DNA from: JAMWCX01 sp964352425
GTDB taxonomy: Bacteria > Omnitrophota > Gorgyraeia > 2-01-FULL-45-10
Length of the DNA stretch: 64,000 nucleotides
Direction: 5' to 3'
Assembly: GCA_964352425.1 (NCBI GenBank)
Contig: CAYGRZ010000002.1
Coordinates: forward strand, 32,562 to 96,561
The position numbers and the translations under genes are program-made. The notes beneath the pieces were generated by a model. It ran no database searches, had not been told where the DNA came from, and saw only the letters and a program-made list of their open reading frames with translations. Of the stretch, positions 31,179 through 39,079 are shown piece by piece (the first letter of the stretch is position 1; every line of letters begins with the position of its first letter).

Positions 31179-32883
31179 CCGCCATCCGCGAAACGGCATC
31201 CCGCCGTATCTTTTTCGTGGCCGTTTTCGGCAGCTCCTCATACGATACGCCGAAACTCACTATCCTTTTATACGGGGCGAGGCCTTTACCAAGCCGCGCG
31301 ATCTCTGACGATATCGCGGATGTGACCGCATCCGGCGCGGTGATCCCGCTCTGCCCGAAGTGCTCCATATCGGGCACGATGACGGCGTAGACCTCTTCGT
31401 GCCCTTTGCGTAAGCCCCGGCCGGCGGTCCTGGCCATCACGCATATCTCTTGTATATACGGGCTCTTCCCGACGACCATCTCAACCTCTTCAGGGAATAC
31501 CTTCTTGCCGCTGCCCAGGACGATCATGTTCCGCTTCCTGCCCGTTACGAACAGGAAGGCGTCCTTATCAAAATATCCGAGGTCGCCCGTATAGAACCAT
31601 CCGTCCCTGATAACCTGGGCGGTCTTTTCGGGATTCCCGAAATAGCCTTTCATCACGTGGGGCCCGCGCGTCAGGATCTGGCCCTCGGCATCGGTGTCTC
31701 GCTCTTTCAGTATCTTCACCTCGACCCCGGGCAGCGGTTTTCCGACCGAGCCGAACCTGTTCTGTTCGAATGTATTGACCGATATGACCGGAGCCGTTTC
31801 GGTCAGGCCGTATCCCTGCAGGACGCGGAAGCCGAGCGCGTTCATGTCGATCTCGACATCGGCGTCGAGCGGCGCGCCCCCGCTGATAAACGTATGCAGC
31901 CGGCCGCCGAATTCACGGTGGATCGAGCCGAAGAATACGCGTCCGGCCCGTATATTATATGTGACAAGCGCTCTCGACGCGGACAGGGCCCGCCCGAAGA
32001 GCCATCGCCTGAACGGGGAGAGCCTGGCGGCCTTCTTCATGATGCCGGAGTGGATCAGCTTCAGGACGAGCGGTACGCAGATGATCGCGGTAGTCCCGGT
32101 CTGGCGCATCAGCGGCAGGAGCGTGCTCGTCTTCAGGGCGTCGCAGTAGGTCACACACGAGCCGGCATAAAGCGGCGCGATCAGGCCGCCGGTTATCTCG
32201 AGCATGTGGCTTAAGGGGAGCACGGAGAGGAGCCGCTCTTTCGGCGTGCAACGGATGATCTGGCTGAACTCGAGCACCTGGAAGAGGAGGCTCCTGCAGC
32301 TTATCTCGACGCCTTTGGCGACGCCGGTCGTGCCCGAGGTGTAGATGATGATCGCCGTGTCTTCCGGATAGATGTCACGGAGGCGTTCCTTGCCCCTGTG
32401 GGGGCGCAGCTTGTGGAGCTGGATGACGTCCGTGCGCTCGCTCCTGTCGAGCAGTATGATGTTCGCCAGATACGGCAGGACGTTACGCAGGCGGTCTATG
32501 GCCGGAAGATACTTCGCGCTGACGAATATGCACTTTGCCCGGCTGTCGTTTAAGATAAACTCGACTTCCGGGTCAGAGAGCTTGACGTCGAGCGGGAGGA
32601 TGGCGCCGCCGCAGGATATGATGCCGAAGTATGCCGCGGCCCACTCGGGCCTGTTCTCGGAGAATATCGCGACCCGGTCGCCCTTCTGCACGCCGAGGTT
32701 TATAAGGACCGAGGAGATGCTGACGACGCGCGCGCCCAGCTTGACGAAGGAGATCTCCTTGAAGGAGCCGTCCTCGTTCTTTATCCGCAGCGCCGTCTTG
32801 TTGCCGTATTTCTTATTGATCGCCTCCAGTATCTGGCTGATCGTGACGCCCTGCAGGACGTTCCTGACCATCGAGTCGATCAT
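31150..32883 (-). CDS. AMP-dependent acyl-CoA/ACP synthetase
   Basis: A 577-residue adenylate-forming ligase. The P-loop is IIIYTSGTTGVAKGVEIS, followed by the A5-like motif LQGYGLTETAPVISVN, the hinge region GWFYTGDLGYFDKDAFLFVTGRKRN and the C-terminal Lys region. It resembles long-chain fatty-acid ligases of the FadD15/AAE15 type. ATG 32883 follows GCGGAGAG; a GTG two codons upstream is possible. The C-terminal eleven residues come from a dispersed repeat. It is transcribed with the lipase at 32906. Confidence 0.88.
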   Translation of the reverse strand: MIDSMVRNVLQGVTISQILEAINKKYGNKTALRIKNEDGSFKEISFVKLGARVVSISSVLINLGVQKGDRVAIFSENRPEWAAAYFGIISCGGAILPLDVKLSDPEVEFILNDSRAKCIFVSAKYLPAIDRLRNVLPYLANIILLDRSERTDVIQLHKLRPHRGKERLRDIYPEDTAIIIYTSGTTGVAKGVEISCRSLLFQVLEFSQIIRCTPKERLLSVLPLSHMLEITGGLIAPLYAGSCVTYCDALKTSTLLPLMRQTGTTAIICVPLVLKLIHSGIMKKAARLSPFRRWLFGRALSASRALVTYNIRAGRVFFGSIHREFGGRLHTFISGGAPLDADVEIDMNALGFRVLQGYGLTETAPVISVNTFEQNRFGSVGKPLPGVEVKILKERDTDAEGQILTRGPHVMKGYFGNPEKTAQVIRDGWFYTGDLGYFDKDAFLFVTGRKRNMIVLGSGKKVFPEEVEMVVGKSPYIQEICVMARTAGRGLRKGHEEVYAVIVPDMEHFGQSGITAPDAVTSAISSEIARLGKGLAPYKRIVSFGVSYEELPKTATKKIRRDAVSRMAAFDRLGPPS

Positions 32884-32905
32884 ACGCACTCTCCGCGCCG
32901 GTTAC

Positions 32906-33715
32906 CTAGATACGTTTTTCAACCCATTTCAGGAGGTCGCCGAATACCTTCTCCCTGCCGAGCTCCATGGTCAGCGAGTGGCGCATCTCCGGGTACTCGA
33001 TTATATGCTTATGCTCGAACTTTATTCCGTTAAAGATCTTCCTGCTCGTCTCGGAATTGACGAAGGTATCGGCGCCGGCGAGGAGAAAGAGGGTGTCGGT
33101 CCTGACCTTGTGTTTCCATAGATTACTGGACAGCTGCCCGAGCAGGATGCTCTGCAGGAGCCGCGGCGTCGCCCATCTGTGTTCAAGCGTATCGCTATTC
33201 ATGATCTTCAGGCATTCAGGGTCGCGCGAGCACATCTCGTTCGTGAAAGGCATGTGGAACTGCTTCCGCTGGTTATAGAAACGCGCCGTGACCATCCTGA
33301 AATAATCCATCAGAGAGAACTTCAGCCTGCTCTTGAAGCCGGGGGATATGCATATGAGCCCCCTGAAGATCCGCGGCTTCTTGATGACGGTGAGGAAACC
33401 GATGAGGCCTCCCATGCTCTCGCCGGCGATAAAGACGGGCTTGTGCCTGTGGTCTTTCTTGATTATAGTGTAAAGGCGGCGGACGTCCTTGATATAGGTA
33501 TCCAGGGAATCTATGTGCCCCTTCGTCCCTTCGGTCTGGCCGAAGCCTTTCAGCTCGATAGAGTAGCAGGAGATGCCGTGTTCGACAAGGAAGCGCGCGA
33601 CAAACTCCCAGTTATTGCTGTGGCCGCCGAGCCCGTGGACCATCAGCATGGCCGCCCTGGGTGAAGAGCAGCCCCACTGCCGGTACAGGATATTTCTCTT
33701 TTCGCATCGTTTCAT
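32906..33715 (-). CDS. Alpha/beta hydrolase, monoacylglycerol lipase-like
   Basis: A 269-residue S33-type hydrolase. HGLGGHSNNWEFVARFLVEH is the oxyanion region, GESMGG the nucleophile elbow, LLAGADTFVNS the likely Asp region and PEMRHSLTMELG the His. Its lysophospholipase/monoglyceride lipase-like features fit the acyl ligase immediately downstream (22 nt): one frees fatty acids, the other activates them. The mRNA is predicted leaderless from the TATACT at 33722-33727. Confidence 0.85.
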   Translation of the reverse strand: MKRCEKRNILYRQWGCSSPRAAMLMVHGLGGHSNNWEFVARFLVEHGISCYSIELKGFGQTEGTKGHIDSLDTYIKDVRRLYTIIKKDHRHKPVFIAGESMGGLIGFLTVIKKPRIFRGLICISPGFKSRLKFSLMDYFRMVTARFYNQRKQFHMPFTNEMCSRDPECLKIMNSDTLEHRWATPRLLQSILLGQLSSNLWKHKVRTDTLFLLAGADTFVNSETSRKIFNGIKFEHKHIIEYPEMRHSLTMELGREKVFGDLLKWVEKRI

Positions 33716-33721
33716 GGTACT

Positions 33722-33730
33722 AGTATATCA
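33722..33730 (-). promoter_or_regulatory. Extended -10 promoter of the lipase-ligase operon, leaderless
   Basis: On the minus strand the sequence is TGATATACT, an extended -10, ending 6 nt before ATG 33715. Transcription should start at the start codon. Confidence 0.6.
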
Positions 33731-33764
33731 CATTTCGCCGCAAAGCATATTTTCTTGCCGCGCC

Positions 33765-33792
33765 TTGTATTTTTCACGATAGGTGCTATACT
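33765..33792 (+). promoter_or_regulatory. Promoter of an untranslated or leader RNA upstream of der
   Basis: TTGTAT, 16-nt spacer, TATACT with TG one base before it (TGCTATACT). The first gene downstream starts only at 34036, and a terminator-like hairpin intervenes at 33829-33877. Confidence 0.6.
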
Positions 33793-33798
33793 CTAGGC

Positions 33799-33877
33799 AG
33801 GACGCTTATGAGCGTCGTGAGTGGTTTTGCCCACCTACCGGACACAGCCCAAAGCTAAACGATAGGTGGGCTTTTTT
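33799..33877 (+). ncRNA. Candidate small RNA or der leader with terminator-like hairpin
   Basis: The predicted transcript begins with hairpin GACGCT-TATG-AGCGTC (33801-33816). GCCCACCTA (33829-33837) then pairs with TAGGTGGGC (33863-33871), loop 25 nt, followed by six T. An outer helix GTGGTTTT (33821-33828)/AAAACCAC (33892-33899) could compete with termination. It does not match a riboswitch I can name. It could be a small RNA of about 80 nt or an attenuated leader of der. Confidence 0.45.
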
Positions 33878-33974
33878 ATCCGCCTTCGCAGAAAACCACC
33901 GGTGTTAACCCGTGGGTGAATGCGGCCAGATGCTTCGGCGGATGTCACATCCGACGTGTAGGCGGATAAAGAAA

Positions 33975-34004
33975 GGAACCACGGGCGTAAGCCCGTAGGG
34001 TTCC
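33975..34004 (+). repeat. Hairpin in the der leader region
   Basis: GGAACC-A-CGGGC pairs with GCCCG-TAG-GGTTCC around GTAA. No T-tract. Just upstream CGGATGT-C-ACATCCG is a 15-bp odd palindrome. Apart from these hairpins and the candidate RNA, the 320-bp gap 33716-34035 holds no reading frame I can support. Confidence 0.5.
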
Positions 34005-34035
34005 ATACGGTGCGCGCTTTAAGAGGAAGGGAAAA

Positions 34036-35334
34036 ATGGCAGGCACCATGCATCCCAAAATAGCGATCGTCGGCAGGCCCAATGTCGGCAAGTCGTCTCT
34101 TTTCAACAGGATCGTCGGCTCGCGGAAAGCCATCGTCGAATCCACCTGCGGCACTACGCGCGACAGGCTCTACGCCGATATCGCCTGGAAGGGCAAGTCC
34201 TTCACGATCGTCGATACGGGCGGTTTTGAGCCGGCCGGGCGCGATGATATCACCCGGCTCGTCTTCAAGCAGCTTCACACCGCGATCGAAGAGGCGGATA
34301 TCATCTTCCTTGTCACGGACGTTACCGCCGGCGTAGCGCACCTCGACAGGGAACTTGCCGAGACCCTCAGGAAGACGTCGAAGCGCATCTATTGTATCGT
34401 GAACAAGGCCGATGACCACTCGAGGGCTGCCCAGGCGGCGGAATTCTATGAGCTTGGCCTCGGCGAGCCGCAGGTCGTATCGGCGACGAACGGCACGGGC
34501 ATCGAGCGGCTGCTCGATGAGGTGGCCAGGGGCATTGAAAAGAGCATGCCTGCGGGCACGCCGGCGTCGGTCAAGGTCGCCATTGTCGGGCGGCCGAACG
34601 TCGGCAAGTCGTCGTATCTAAATTCCGTTTTCATGGAAGACAGGGTGATCGTCCATCCGGTCCCCGGGACGACGAGGGACGCCGTCGATACCGATTTTGA
34701 CTACAAAGGCAGGCACTATGTGCTGATCGACACGGCAGGCATACGCCATCACGCGAAGCTAAGCGAGTCAGCCGATTTCTACGGAAGCGTCCGCTCGAAA
34801 GAGGCGATACGGCGCGCCGACGCGGGCCTCGTGATGATCGACGGTTTCGACGGGTTGAGGGAAGACGACCAGCGCATAATAAATTTCGTCATCGATGAAG
34901 GCAGGGCGCTCGTCATAGCGGTCAATAAATGGGACCTGACGAAAGGCGTCGAGATGTCGAAGTACACCGAGATGCTCATCAAGAAGCTGAACATCATAAA
35001 AAACTATCCCGTCGTCTTCATTTCCAGCACAACGAGACGCAACGTCCTGGCGTGCCTCGACGCGGTATGGGCGGCGTATGAGCGGTCGAAATTGATAATT
35101 GCTCCCGCAGAGCTTAAGGAATTCCTGAAGTCGTTAAACGCCGCTCCGGAGGTAATGCGCAAAAGGCTACAGTTCCATTACCTGGTCCAGGAGGGAGTCG
35201 AGCCTCCCGGTTTTGTCCTGGGCATCAAGCGCGCCGAAGCTTTGACCGAAAGCCTGAAAAGGTATATAGAGAATTTTTTCAGGGCATCACACGATTATGC
35301 CGGCGTGCCGATAAGGATACGGTACAGCAGCTAG
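34036..35334 (+). CDS. der: Ribosome biogenesis GTPase Der
   Basis: A 432-residue protein with two consecutive G domains and a KH-like C-terminal domain. G1 motifs are GRPNVGKSSLFNR and GRPNVGKSSYLNSV; G3 motifs are VDTGGFEPAG and IDTAGIRHHAK; G4 motifs are NKADD and NKWDLTKG. Der (EngA) assists 50S subunit assembly. ATG 34036 follows AAGAGGAAGGG; a second ATG four codons on is possible. The leader is long and structured, and a candidate small RNA lies upstream. Confidence 0.95.
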   Translation: MAGTMHPKIAIVGRPNVGKSSLFNRIVGSRKAIVESTCGTTRDRLYADIAWKGKSFTIVDTGGFEPAGRDDITRLVFKQLHTAIEEADIIFLVTDVTAGVAHLDRELAETLRKTSKRIYCIVNKADDHSRAAQAAEFYELGLGEPQVVSATNGTGIERLLDEVARGIEKSMPAGTPASVKVAIVGRPNVGKSSYLNSVFMEDRVIVHPVPGTTRDAVDTDFDYKGRHYVLIDTAGIRHHAKLSESADFYGSVRSKEAIRRADAGLVMIDGFDGLREDDQRIINFVIDEGRALVIAVNKWDLTKGVEMSKYTEMLIKKLNIIKNYPVVFISSTTRRNVLACLDAVWAAYERSKLIIAPAELKEFLKSLNAAPEVMRKRLQFHYLVQEGVEPPGFVLGIKRAEALTESLKRYIENFFRASHDYAGVPIRIRYSS

Positions 35335-35382
35335 CGTAAAAGATCGGTGCTCACCGCTTCCGGGGAGCGTCTTCGAACGTAT

Positions 35383-35411
35383 TTGACTTTCCACAAAAAA
35401 AGAGGTACCCT
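35383..35411 (+). promoter_or_regulatory. Predicted promoter of a small membrane protein gene
   Basis: TTGACT, 17-nt spacer, TACCCT; GGGAGGTCGT precedes ATG 35434. Confidence 0.5.
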
Positions 35412-35433
35412 TTAGATCATACAGGGAGGTCGT

Positions 35434-35739
35434 ATGGATAAGAAGAATGGTTTCATCAATGATGCGGTGGTCGTAGCGGTAGGCCTGGCGGCGCTCGTCT
35501 TTATTGCCGTGTGGGTCATCAATGCCAACGCCGAATATTATAAGCAGGCGGTGAGCGCGGCGGAGGCGACAAACGAAACGCTGATGCAGCAGCGGGACGT
35601 TGTGATAAAAAAACTTATGCGGCTGGCGGATGCCAGGCAGGCGGAGCTGGCCGGCGCCAGGAAGAACGTGGAAATCGCCAGGGCAGAGCTTGACGCGTCA
35701 AAGAAAAAAATAGAAAACATCAAAGCGATCGTGCAATAG
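35434..35739 (+). CDS. Small membrane-anchored coiled-coil protein
   Basis: 101 residues: a single N-terminal helix (VVVAVGLAALVFIAVWVIN), then about 70 residues of predicted coiled coil (VVIKKLMRLADARQAELAGA, KNVEIARAELDASKKKIENI). Family not recognised. It has its own promoter, ribosome-binding site and terminator, so it is a stand-alone gene. The coiled coil suggests oligomerization beneath or outside the inner membrane. Confidence 0.75.
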   Translation: MDKKNGFINDAVVVAVGLAALVFIAVWVINANAEYYKQAVSAAEATNETLMQQRDVVIKKLMRLADARQAELAGARKNVEIARAELDASKKKIENIKAIVQ

Positions 35740-35757
35740 CCGCGCCCCGCTCATATA

Positions 35758-35805
35758 AACCTTCGCCGACCGGAGTTTTGGTCGGCGGAGGTTTTTTATT
35801 TTTTG
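35758..35805 (+). terminator. Rho-independent terminator
   Basis: AACCTTCGCCGACC pairs over 14 bp with GGTCGGCGGAGGTT, loop of 8 nt, followed by a T-rich tract. Confidence 0.88.
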
Positions 35806-35843
35806 TCCCTCGGCACGAAGCTCGAAAAAATTTCTAACGGGGC

Positions 35844-35872
35844 TTGGGATTTAGTGTCTTCGGGAGTATAAT
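35844..35872 (+). promoter_or_regulatory. TTGGGA-17-TATAAT promoter, leaderless start
   Basis: TTGGGA, 17-nt spacer ending TTCGGGAG, TATAAT. The -10 ends 7 nt before ATG 35880. Near-identical elements precede the genes at 39080 and 42207. Confidence 0.75.
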
Positions 35873-35879
35873 CTGAAGT

Positions 35880-36539
35880 ATGAAGATAACGAAGCCGGCA
35901 TCGATACTTTTATTATTCTCACTGCAGCTGTGTATTCCCGATACGGGCCTGGCGAGGTCGGTCGACGAGCGTGTCTACATTGTCCCGGCGGGGCCGGTTG
36001 ACCGGAAGATTATCAAGACACTAAAAGAGCGGCTTCCCGGCTGCCTGCCGATGGCCGTCAAAGCAGTGATCGAGCCGCCCAAAGACCTCCCCCACGCCGC
36101 GTACGATGAGGCGCGCAAACAATATAATGCCGAAACGATGCTGGATGTGCTCTCCAAGCGGGTCGTCATAGGTGAGGCGATGGAGCGGGCGCTTTTTGTC
36201 GTCGACGTTGACCTTTATTCGCCCGGCCTGGACTCAGTCTGCGGCCTGGCTGACCCGAAGAAGGGTGTGTGCATCATATCGCTGGCACGCCTCAGGAACG
36301 AGTTTTACGCCCTGTTGCCCGACAGCAGGCTCTTTATCGACCGGGCGGTGAAAGAAGCGGTCCGCGAGCTGGGCCGCACGTACGGTATCGACGGGTGTCC
36401 GGATCACCGGTGCGTGATGTTCTCTTCCGGCACTCTTCGGGACAACGATAAGAAGAGGGATACATTCTGTGTCGAGTGCCGGATAAAATTGCGCAAGCGG
36501 TATGGCGGCTCGATCATCGGGCCGGTGCTGCCGAAATAG
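35880..36539 (+). CDS. Secreted archaemetzincin-like protein with ablated zinc site
   Basis: 219 residues with a signal peptide (residues about 1-25). The C-terminal half matches the archaemetzincin signature HExxHxxGx3Cx4CxMx17CxxC except for the catalytic histidines: it reads R162-E163-L-G-R166-x2-G169-x2-G172-C173, then C178, M180, C197 and C200. The structural cysteines and CVM are intact; all three zinc-binding His are replaced. It is probably a non-catalytic, exported member of the family. Leaderless mRNA predicted. It is followed 13 nt later by a GHL10 gene. Confidence 0.75.
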   Translation: MKITKPASILLLFSLQLCIPDTGLARSVDERVYIVPAGPVDRKIIKTLKERLPGCLPMAVKAVIEPPKDLPHAAYDEARKQYNAETMLDVLSKRVVIGEAMERALFVVDVDLYSPGLDSVCGLADPKKGVCIISLARLRNEFYALLPDSRLFIDRAVKEAVRELGRTYGIDGCPDHRCVMFSSGTLRDNDKKRDTFCVECRIKLRKRYGGSIIGPVLPK

Positions 36540-36552
36540 GGATACGTCGTCC

Positions 36553-37626
36553 ATGAAGAAGCGGATACTGTTGTATGTCCTGTGCGCGCTGCTGGCCTCT
36601 CCGGTCGCTGCGAGATGCGATGAGCCGGCGCGCCGCGGCCTCTTTGTCACGGTGCTGCAGGAACCTCAGGTGCTTTCGAGCCGCGAGGAGATCGGGAAGC
36701 TGGTCGATTTCGCGAAAAGGGCCCGTATCAATGTCATCTTCGTGCAGGTCTATTACGCGAACAGGGCGTGGTTTCCTTCGAAGACCGCGGACCGGAGGCC
36801 GTATGAGAGTTGCGTAAAAAAACTGTCAGCCGACCCTCTCCGGCTTCTTATTACACAGGCCCATGGCGCGGGGATAGGCGTACATGCCTGGATGAATATG
36901 TTGAGCCTGGGCGATAATAAGGACGCCCGGCTCCTCAAAAAATACGGGACCGGCATCCTGACGAGGAACCTGAAAAAGAAGAAGGCGATCGAAGATTATA
37001 AGATCGACGGCCAGTATTTTCTCGAGCCCGGCGATACGCGGGTCCGCGAGGAGCTTTTGAACGTGGCCGAGGAGATCGTCCGCGCCTATCCCGGCCTGGA
37101 CGGGATCCAGTTCGATTATATCCGTTATCCGGACCAGCATCCGGCGTACGGCTATGCGGATATGAATGTCGAACGTTTCAAAAAGGCGACCGGCCTTACC
37201 GCGATCGATGAGAAAGGCAGGGCCTGGCAGGGCTGGAAACGGGCCCAGGTGACGGGGCTCCTCGAACAGCTTGCCGAAAGGGTGCGCTCGGTCCGTCCGG
37301 GCATCGAGGTATCGGCGACGGGGTGCATGCCGTACTCGCGCGCGTATCTCGAAGCATTCCAGGACTGGCCGTCCTGGCTCGAGCGCCATCTCGTGGATTT
37401 CGTAACGGTGATGGGCTATTCCCCGGATCCCGCGGAACTGAAGCGATGGATCGCGGCCGCAAAAAGCAAGACGGCGGACTTCAGGAAAGTGACCATAGGC
37501 CTCGGCGCGTATAAACTGGTGCGCTTGCCGGAGGTGTTCGAGCGTGAATTCCGTATCTGCGAGGAAGCCGGCGCCGGAGGCTACGCTATCTTCCATTACG
37601 GCAGCCTGCTTAAGATGAAAAGATGA
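36553..37626 (+). CDS. GHL10/DUF187-type glycoside hydrolase-like protein
   Basis: A 357-residue secreted protein: signal peptide (ending ASPVAARCDEP), then a TIM-barrel of the GHL10 type with RRGLFVTVLQEP, INVIFVQVYYANRAWFPS, AHGAGIGVHAWMNML, LDGIQFDYIRYPDQH and FVTVMGYSPDPAELKRW. Characterised GHL10 members act on cell-wall glycans, but the specific activity here is unknown. It is probably co-transcribed with the archaemetzincin-like gene. Confidence 0.85.
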   Translation: MKKRILLYVLCALLASPVAARCDEPARRGLFVTVLQEPQVLSSREEIGKLVDFAKRARINVIFVQVYYANRAWFPSKTADRRPYESCVKKLSADPLRLLITQAHGAGIGVHAWMNMLSLGDNKDARLLKKYGTGILTRNLKKKKAIEDYKIDGQYFLEPGDTRVREELLNVAEEIVRAYPGLDGIQFDYIRYPDQHPAYGYADMNVERFKKATGLTAIDEKGRAWQGWKRAQVTGLLEQLAERVRSVRPGIEVSATGCMPYSRAYLEAFQDWPSWLERHLVDFVTVMGYSPDPAELKRWIAAAKSKTADFRKVTIGLGAYKLVRLPEVFEREFRICEEAGAGGYAIFHYGSLLKMKR

Positions 37627-37645
37627 CAGCACGCACGCGCCATTA

Positions 37646-38332
37646 ATGACAAAGGCCCGCATGAAGAAGATCGAGATCGAGAAGATAGTCCGTTCGAAGC
37701 GCAGGACCGTCGCGCTCGTTATCACGAGGGATGCGACGCTCGTCGTCCGCGCCGGTTTGCATACGCCCACCACATTCATCGAAGACCTGGTGCTAAAGAA
37801 GAGCGCCTGGATAACGCGGAAGATCGCCGAAGTGGCCGGACGGCCGAAGCCGTTTCCCAGAAAATTTGCGGATGGCGAGCACTTCCCGTACCTGGGGAAT
37901 ACCTATCCTCTTGCAATTGTCGATGATACGGAAGCCCCGCTTTCGCTGGCGGACGGATTCATCATGTCGAGGCGCTCGCTCCCGGCGGCCAGGCAAGTCT
38001 TTGTCGGCTGGTACCGGGAGAAGGCGTGTGCGAAGATAAAGGAAAGGCTCGACCTGTATGCTTCCCTCTCCGGTATCAGGTACGGCAGGTGCACTATAAC
38101 AGGCGCCCAGAGCCGCTGGGGATCGTGCACGGCAAGGAATACGGTTAATTTCAGCTGGCGCCTGATTCTGGCCCCGCTCCATGTGGTCGATTATGTCGTC
38201 GCACATGAGCTCGCGCATATCGAGCGGAAGGACCATTCGCGGCATTTCTGGAACAGGGTTAATGACATTTTCCCCGGATACCGCGAAAGCGAGCAATGGC
38301 TGAAAGATCACGGCGATTCGCTGGGGCTGTGA
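37646..38332 (+). CDS. YgjP-like (DUF45) zinc metallopeptidase
   Basis: A 228-residue protein with GAQSRWGSCTARNTVNFSWR, the zinc motif VVAHELAHIERKDHS and a later FWNRVNDIFPGY, typical of YgjP/DUF45 proteins related to SprT. ATG 37646 is used; ATG 37661 (MKKIE) is an alternative. It lies 19 nt after the GHL10 gene. Its HELAH motif is intact, unlike the archaemetzincin-like gene nearby. Confidence 0.88.
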   Translation: MTKARMKKIEIEKIVRSKRRTVALVITRDATLVVRAGLHTPTTFIEDLVLKKSAWITRKIAEVAGRPKPFPRKFADGEHFPYLGNTYPLAIVDDTEAPLSLADGFIMSRRSLPAARQVFVGWYREKACAKIKERLDLYASLSGIRYGRCTITGAQSRWGSCTARNTVNFSWRLILAPLHVVDYVVAHELAHIERKDHSRHFWNRVNDIFPGYRESEQWLKDHGDSLGL

Positions 38333-38402
38333 CGGATGAAAGAGGAGTCGGGGGCATTGAACTATTAATTAATAATGGTAGCTAATGCGGCGCCGTGCGC
38401 GG

Positions 38403-38408
38403 TATAAT
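38403..38408 (+). promoter_or_regulatory. -10 box giving a leaderless small-protein mRNA
   Basis: TATAAT ending 7 nt before ATG 38416. No good -35 is visible. An in-frame ATG at 38410 is too close to the -10 to be transcribed from this promoter. Confidence 0.45.
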
Positions 38409-38415
38409 AATGCCG

Positions 38416-38571
38416 ATGGCGAAGAAGATAAAGACGCACAAGAAACACAGGGTATGCAGGATTCGCGGGTGCGAGCAGATATTGAGCATATATAACGCAG
38501 ACACCTACTGCCATGCCCATCAGATCACCAACGCGAGCCAGGTGCCCGTGCTGGCTAACGCCAGGAATTAA
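38416..38571 (+). CDS. Small putative zinc-binding protein (51 aa)
   Basis: 51 residues: basic start (MAKKIKTHKKHR), then C-x5-C-x4-LSIYN-x5-C-x-A-H, that is VCRIRGCEQILSIYNADTY followed by CHAHQ. The Cys/His set is compatible with a zinc knuckle; LSxYNxxxxCxxH resembles short zinc-binding segments in other bacterial proteins. No separate family recognised. It is too short for many gene finders. A -10 box sits 7 nt upstream and a hairpin follows at 38602, so it looks like a complete, separate transcription unit. Confidence 0.65.
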   Translation: MAKKIKTHKKHRVCRIRGCEQILSIYNADTYCHAHQITNASQVPVLANARN

Positions 38572-38601
38572 GCCTGCGCCACGTACTATGACTTCAGGCA
38601 T

Positions 38602-38631
38602 ATCCCGAGCATATTTTCGCTTGGGATTTTG
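38602..38631 (+). terminator. Terminator of the small zinc-binding protein gene
   Basis: ATCCCGAGC pairs with GCTTGGGAT (one G-T pair), loop ATATTTTC, then TTTT. An outer inverted repeat GTACTATG (38583-38590)/CATAGTAC (38643-38650) surrounds it. The descending arm carries TTGGGA, as in the promoter cassettes at 38992 and 42137, but no -10 follows here. Confidence 0.65.
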
Positions 38632-38766
38632 TATGCGCCGCCCATAGTACTGTGATTTTACCATAGTGGAAAAATGTCAGAAAAAAGTGGATTTAGCATC
38701 TATACAATGGATGAGGCCGGTGTAAAATATACGTGGAGACAAGCTTCTTAAATAGGGGAGGTCAGT

Positions 38767-38949
38767 ATGGCCGGAAAAACCAAAGCGATAAACGCAGTGG
38801 ACGAGTTTCTTTCATTGGCATGGATCTTCCTGTTGAGCGTAGTGGTCGTGAAAGACAACACGGCCTGGGGGGTAATGGCGTCGGCGGCGATCTTTGTCGC
38901 CTGTTATCTGATCTTCTTGGCGGCGCGCTTTATCTTCATGAGAAAATAG
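38767..38949 (+). CDS. Small two-helix membrane protein
   Basis: 60 residues with two membrane helices (FLSLAWIFLLSVVVV; GVMASAAIFVACYLIFLAA). AGGGGAGGTC precedes ATG 38767. Family not recognised. A terminator-promoter hairpin follows at 38972. The 195-bp gap before it holds the preceding terminator and AT-rich DNA with no other gene. Confidence 0.65.
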   Translation: MAGKTKAINAVDEFLSLAWIFLLSVVVVKDNTAWGVMASAAIFVACYLIFLAARFIFMRK

Positions 38950-38971
38950 TCAGGCGAGACTGCACACTGGA

Positions 38972-39020
38972 AATCCCAGGCGAATTTTCGCTTGGGATTT
39001 TGTGTGTTCGGGAGTATAAT
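38972..39020 (+). promoter_or_regulatory. Terminator hairpin overlapping a TTGGGA-17-TATAAT promoter
   Basis: AATCCCAGGCG (38972-38982) pairs with CGCTTGGGATT (38989-38999), followed by TTTT. The descending arm contains the -35 TTGGGA (38992-38997); after 17 nt ending TTCGGGAG comes TATAAT (39015-39020). One element ends the small membrane gene and starts the PilZ gene. Confidence 0.75.
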
Positions 39021-39079
39021 CCTTGACATATGGCCCTGATGGCATATGGAAGCTAACGCGCATTTTTTAGGAGGAGAGT

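Noticed and set aside
33799..33877. A cyclic-di-GMP (GEMM) or similar riboswitch before der
   Set aside because: Some short stretches (CACAGCCCAAAGCTAAACGA) look superficially similar, but the conserved GEMM core and helix order are not present. Kept only as an unassigned RNA.
35880..36539. Active archaemetzincin protease
   Set aside because: The HExxHxxGxxH ligands are all substituted, so catalytic activity is not claimed.
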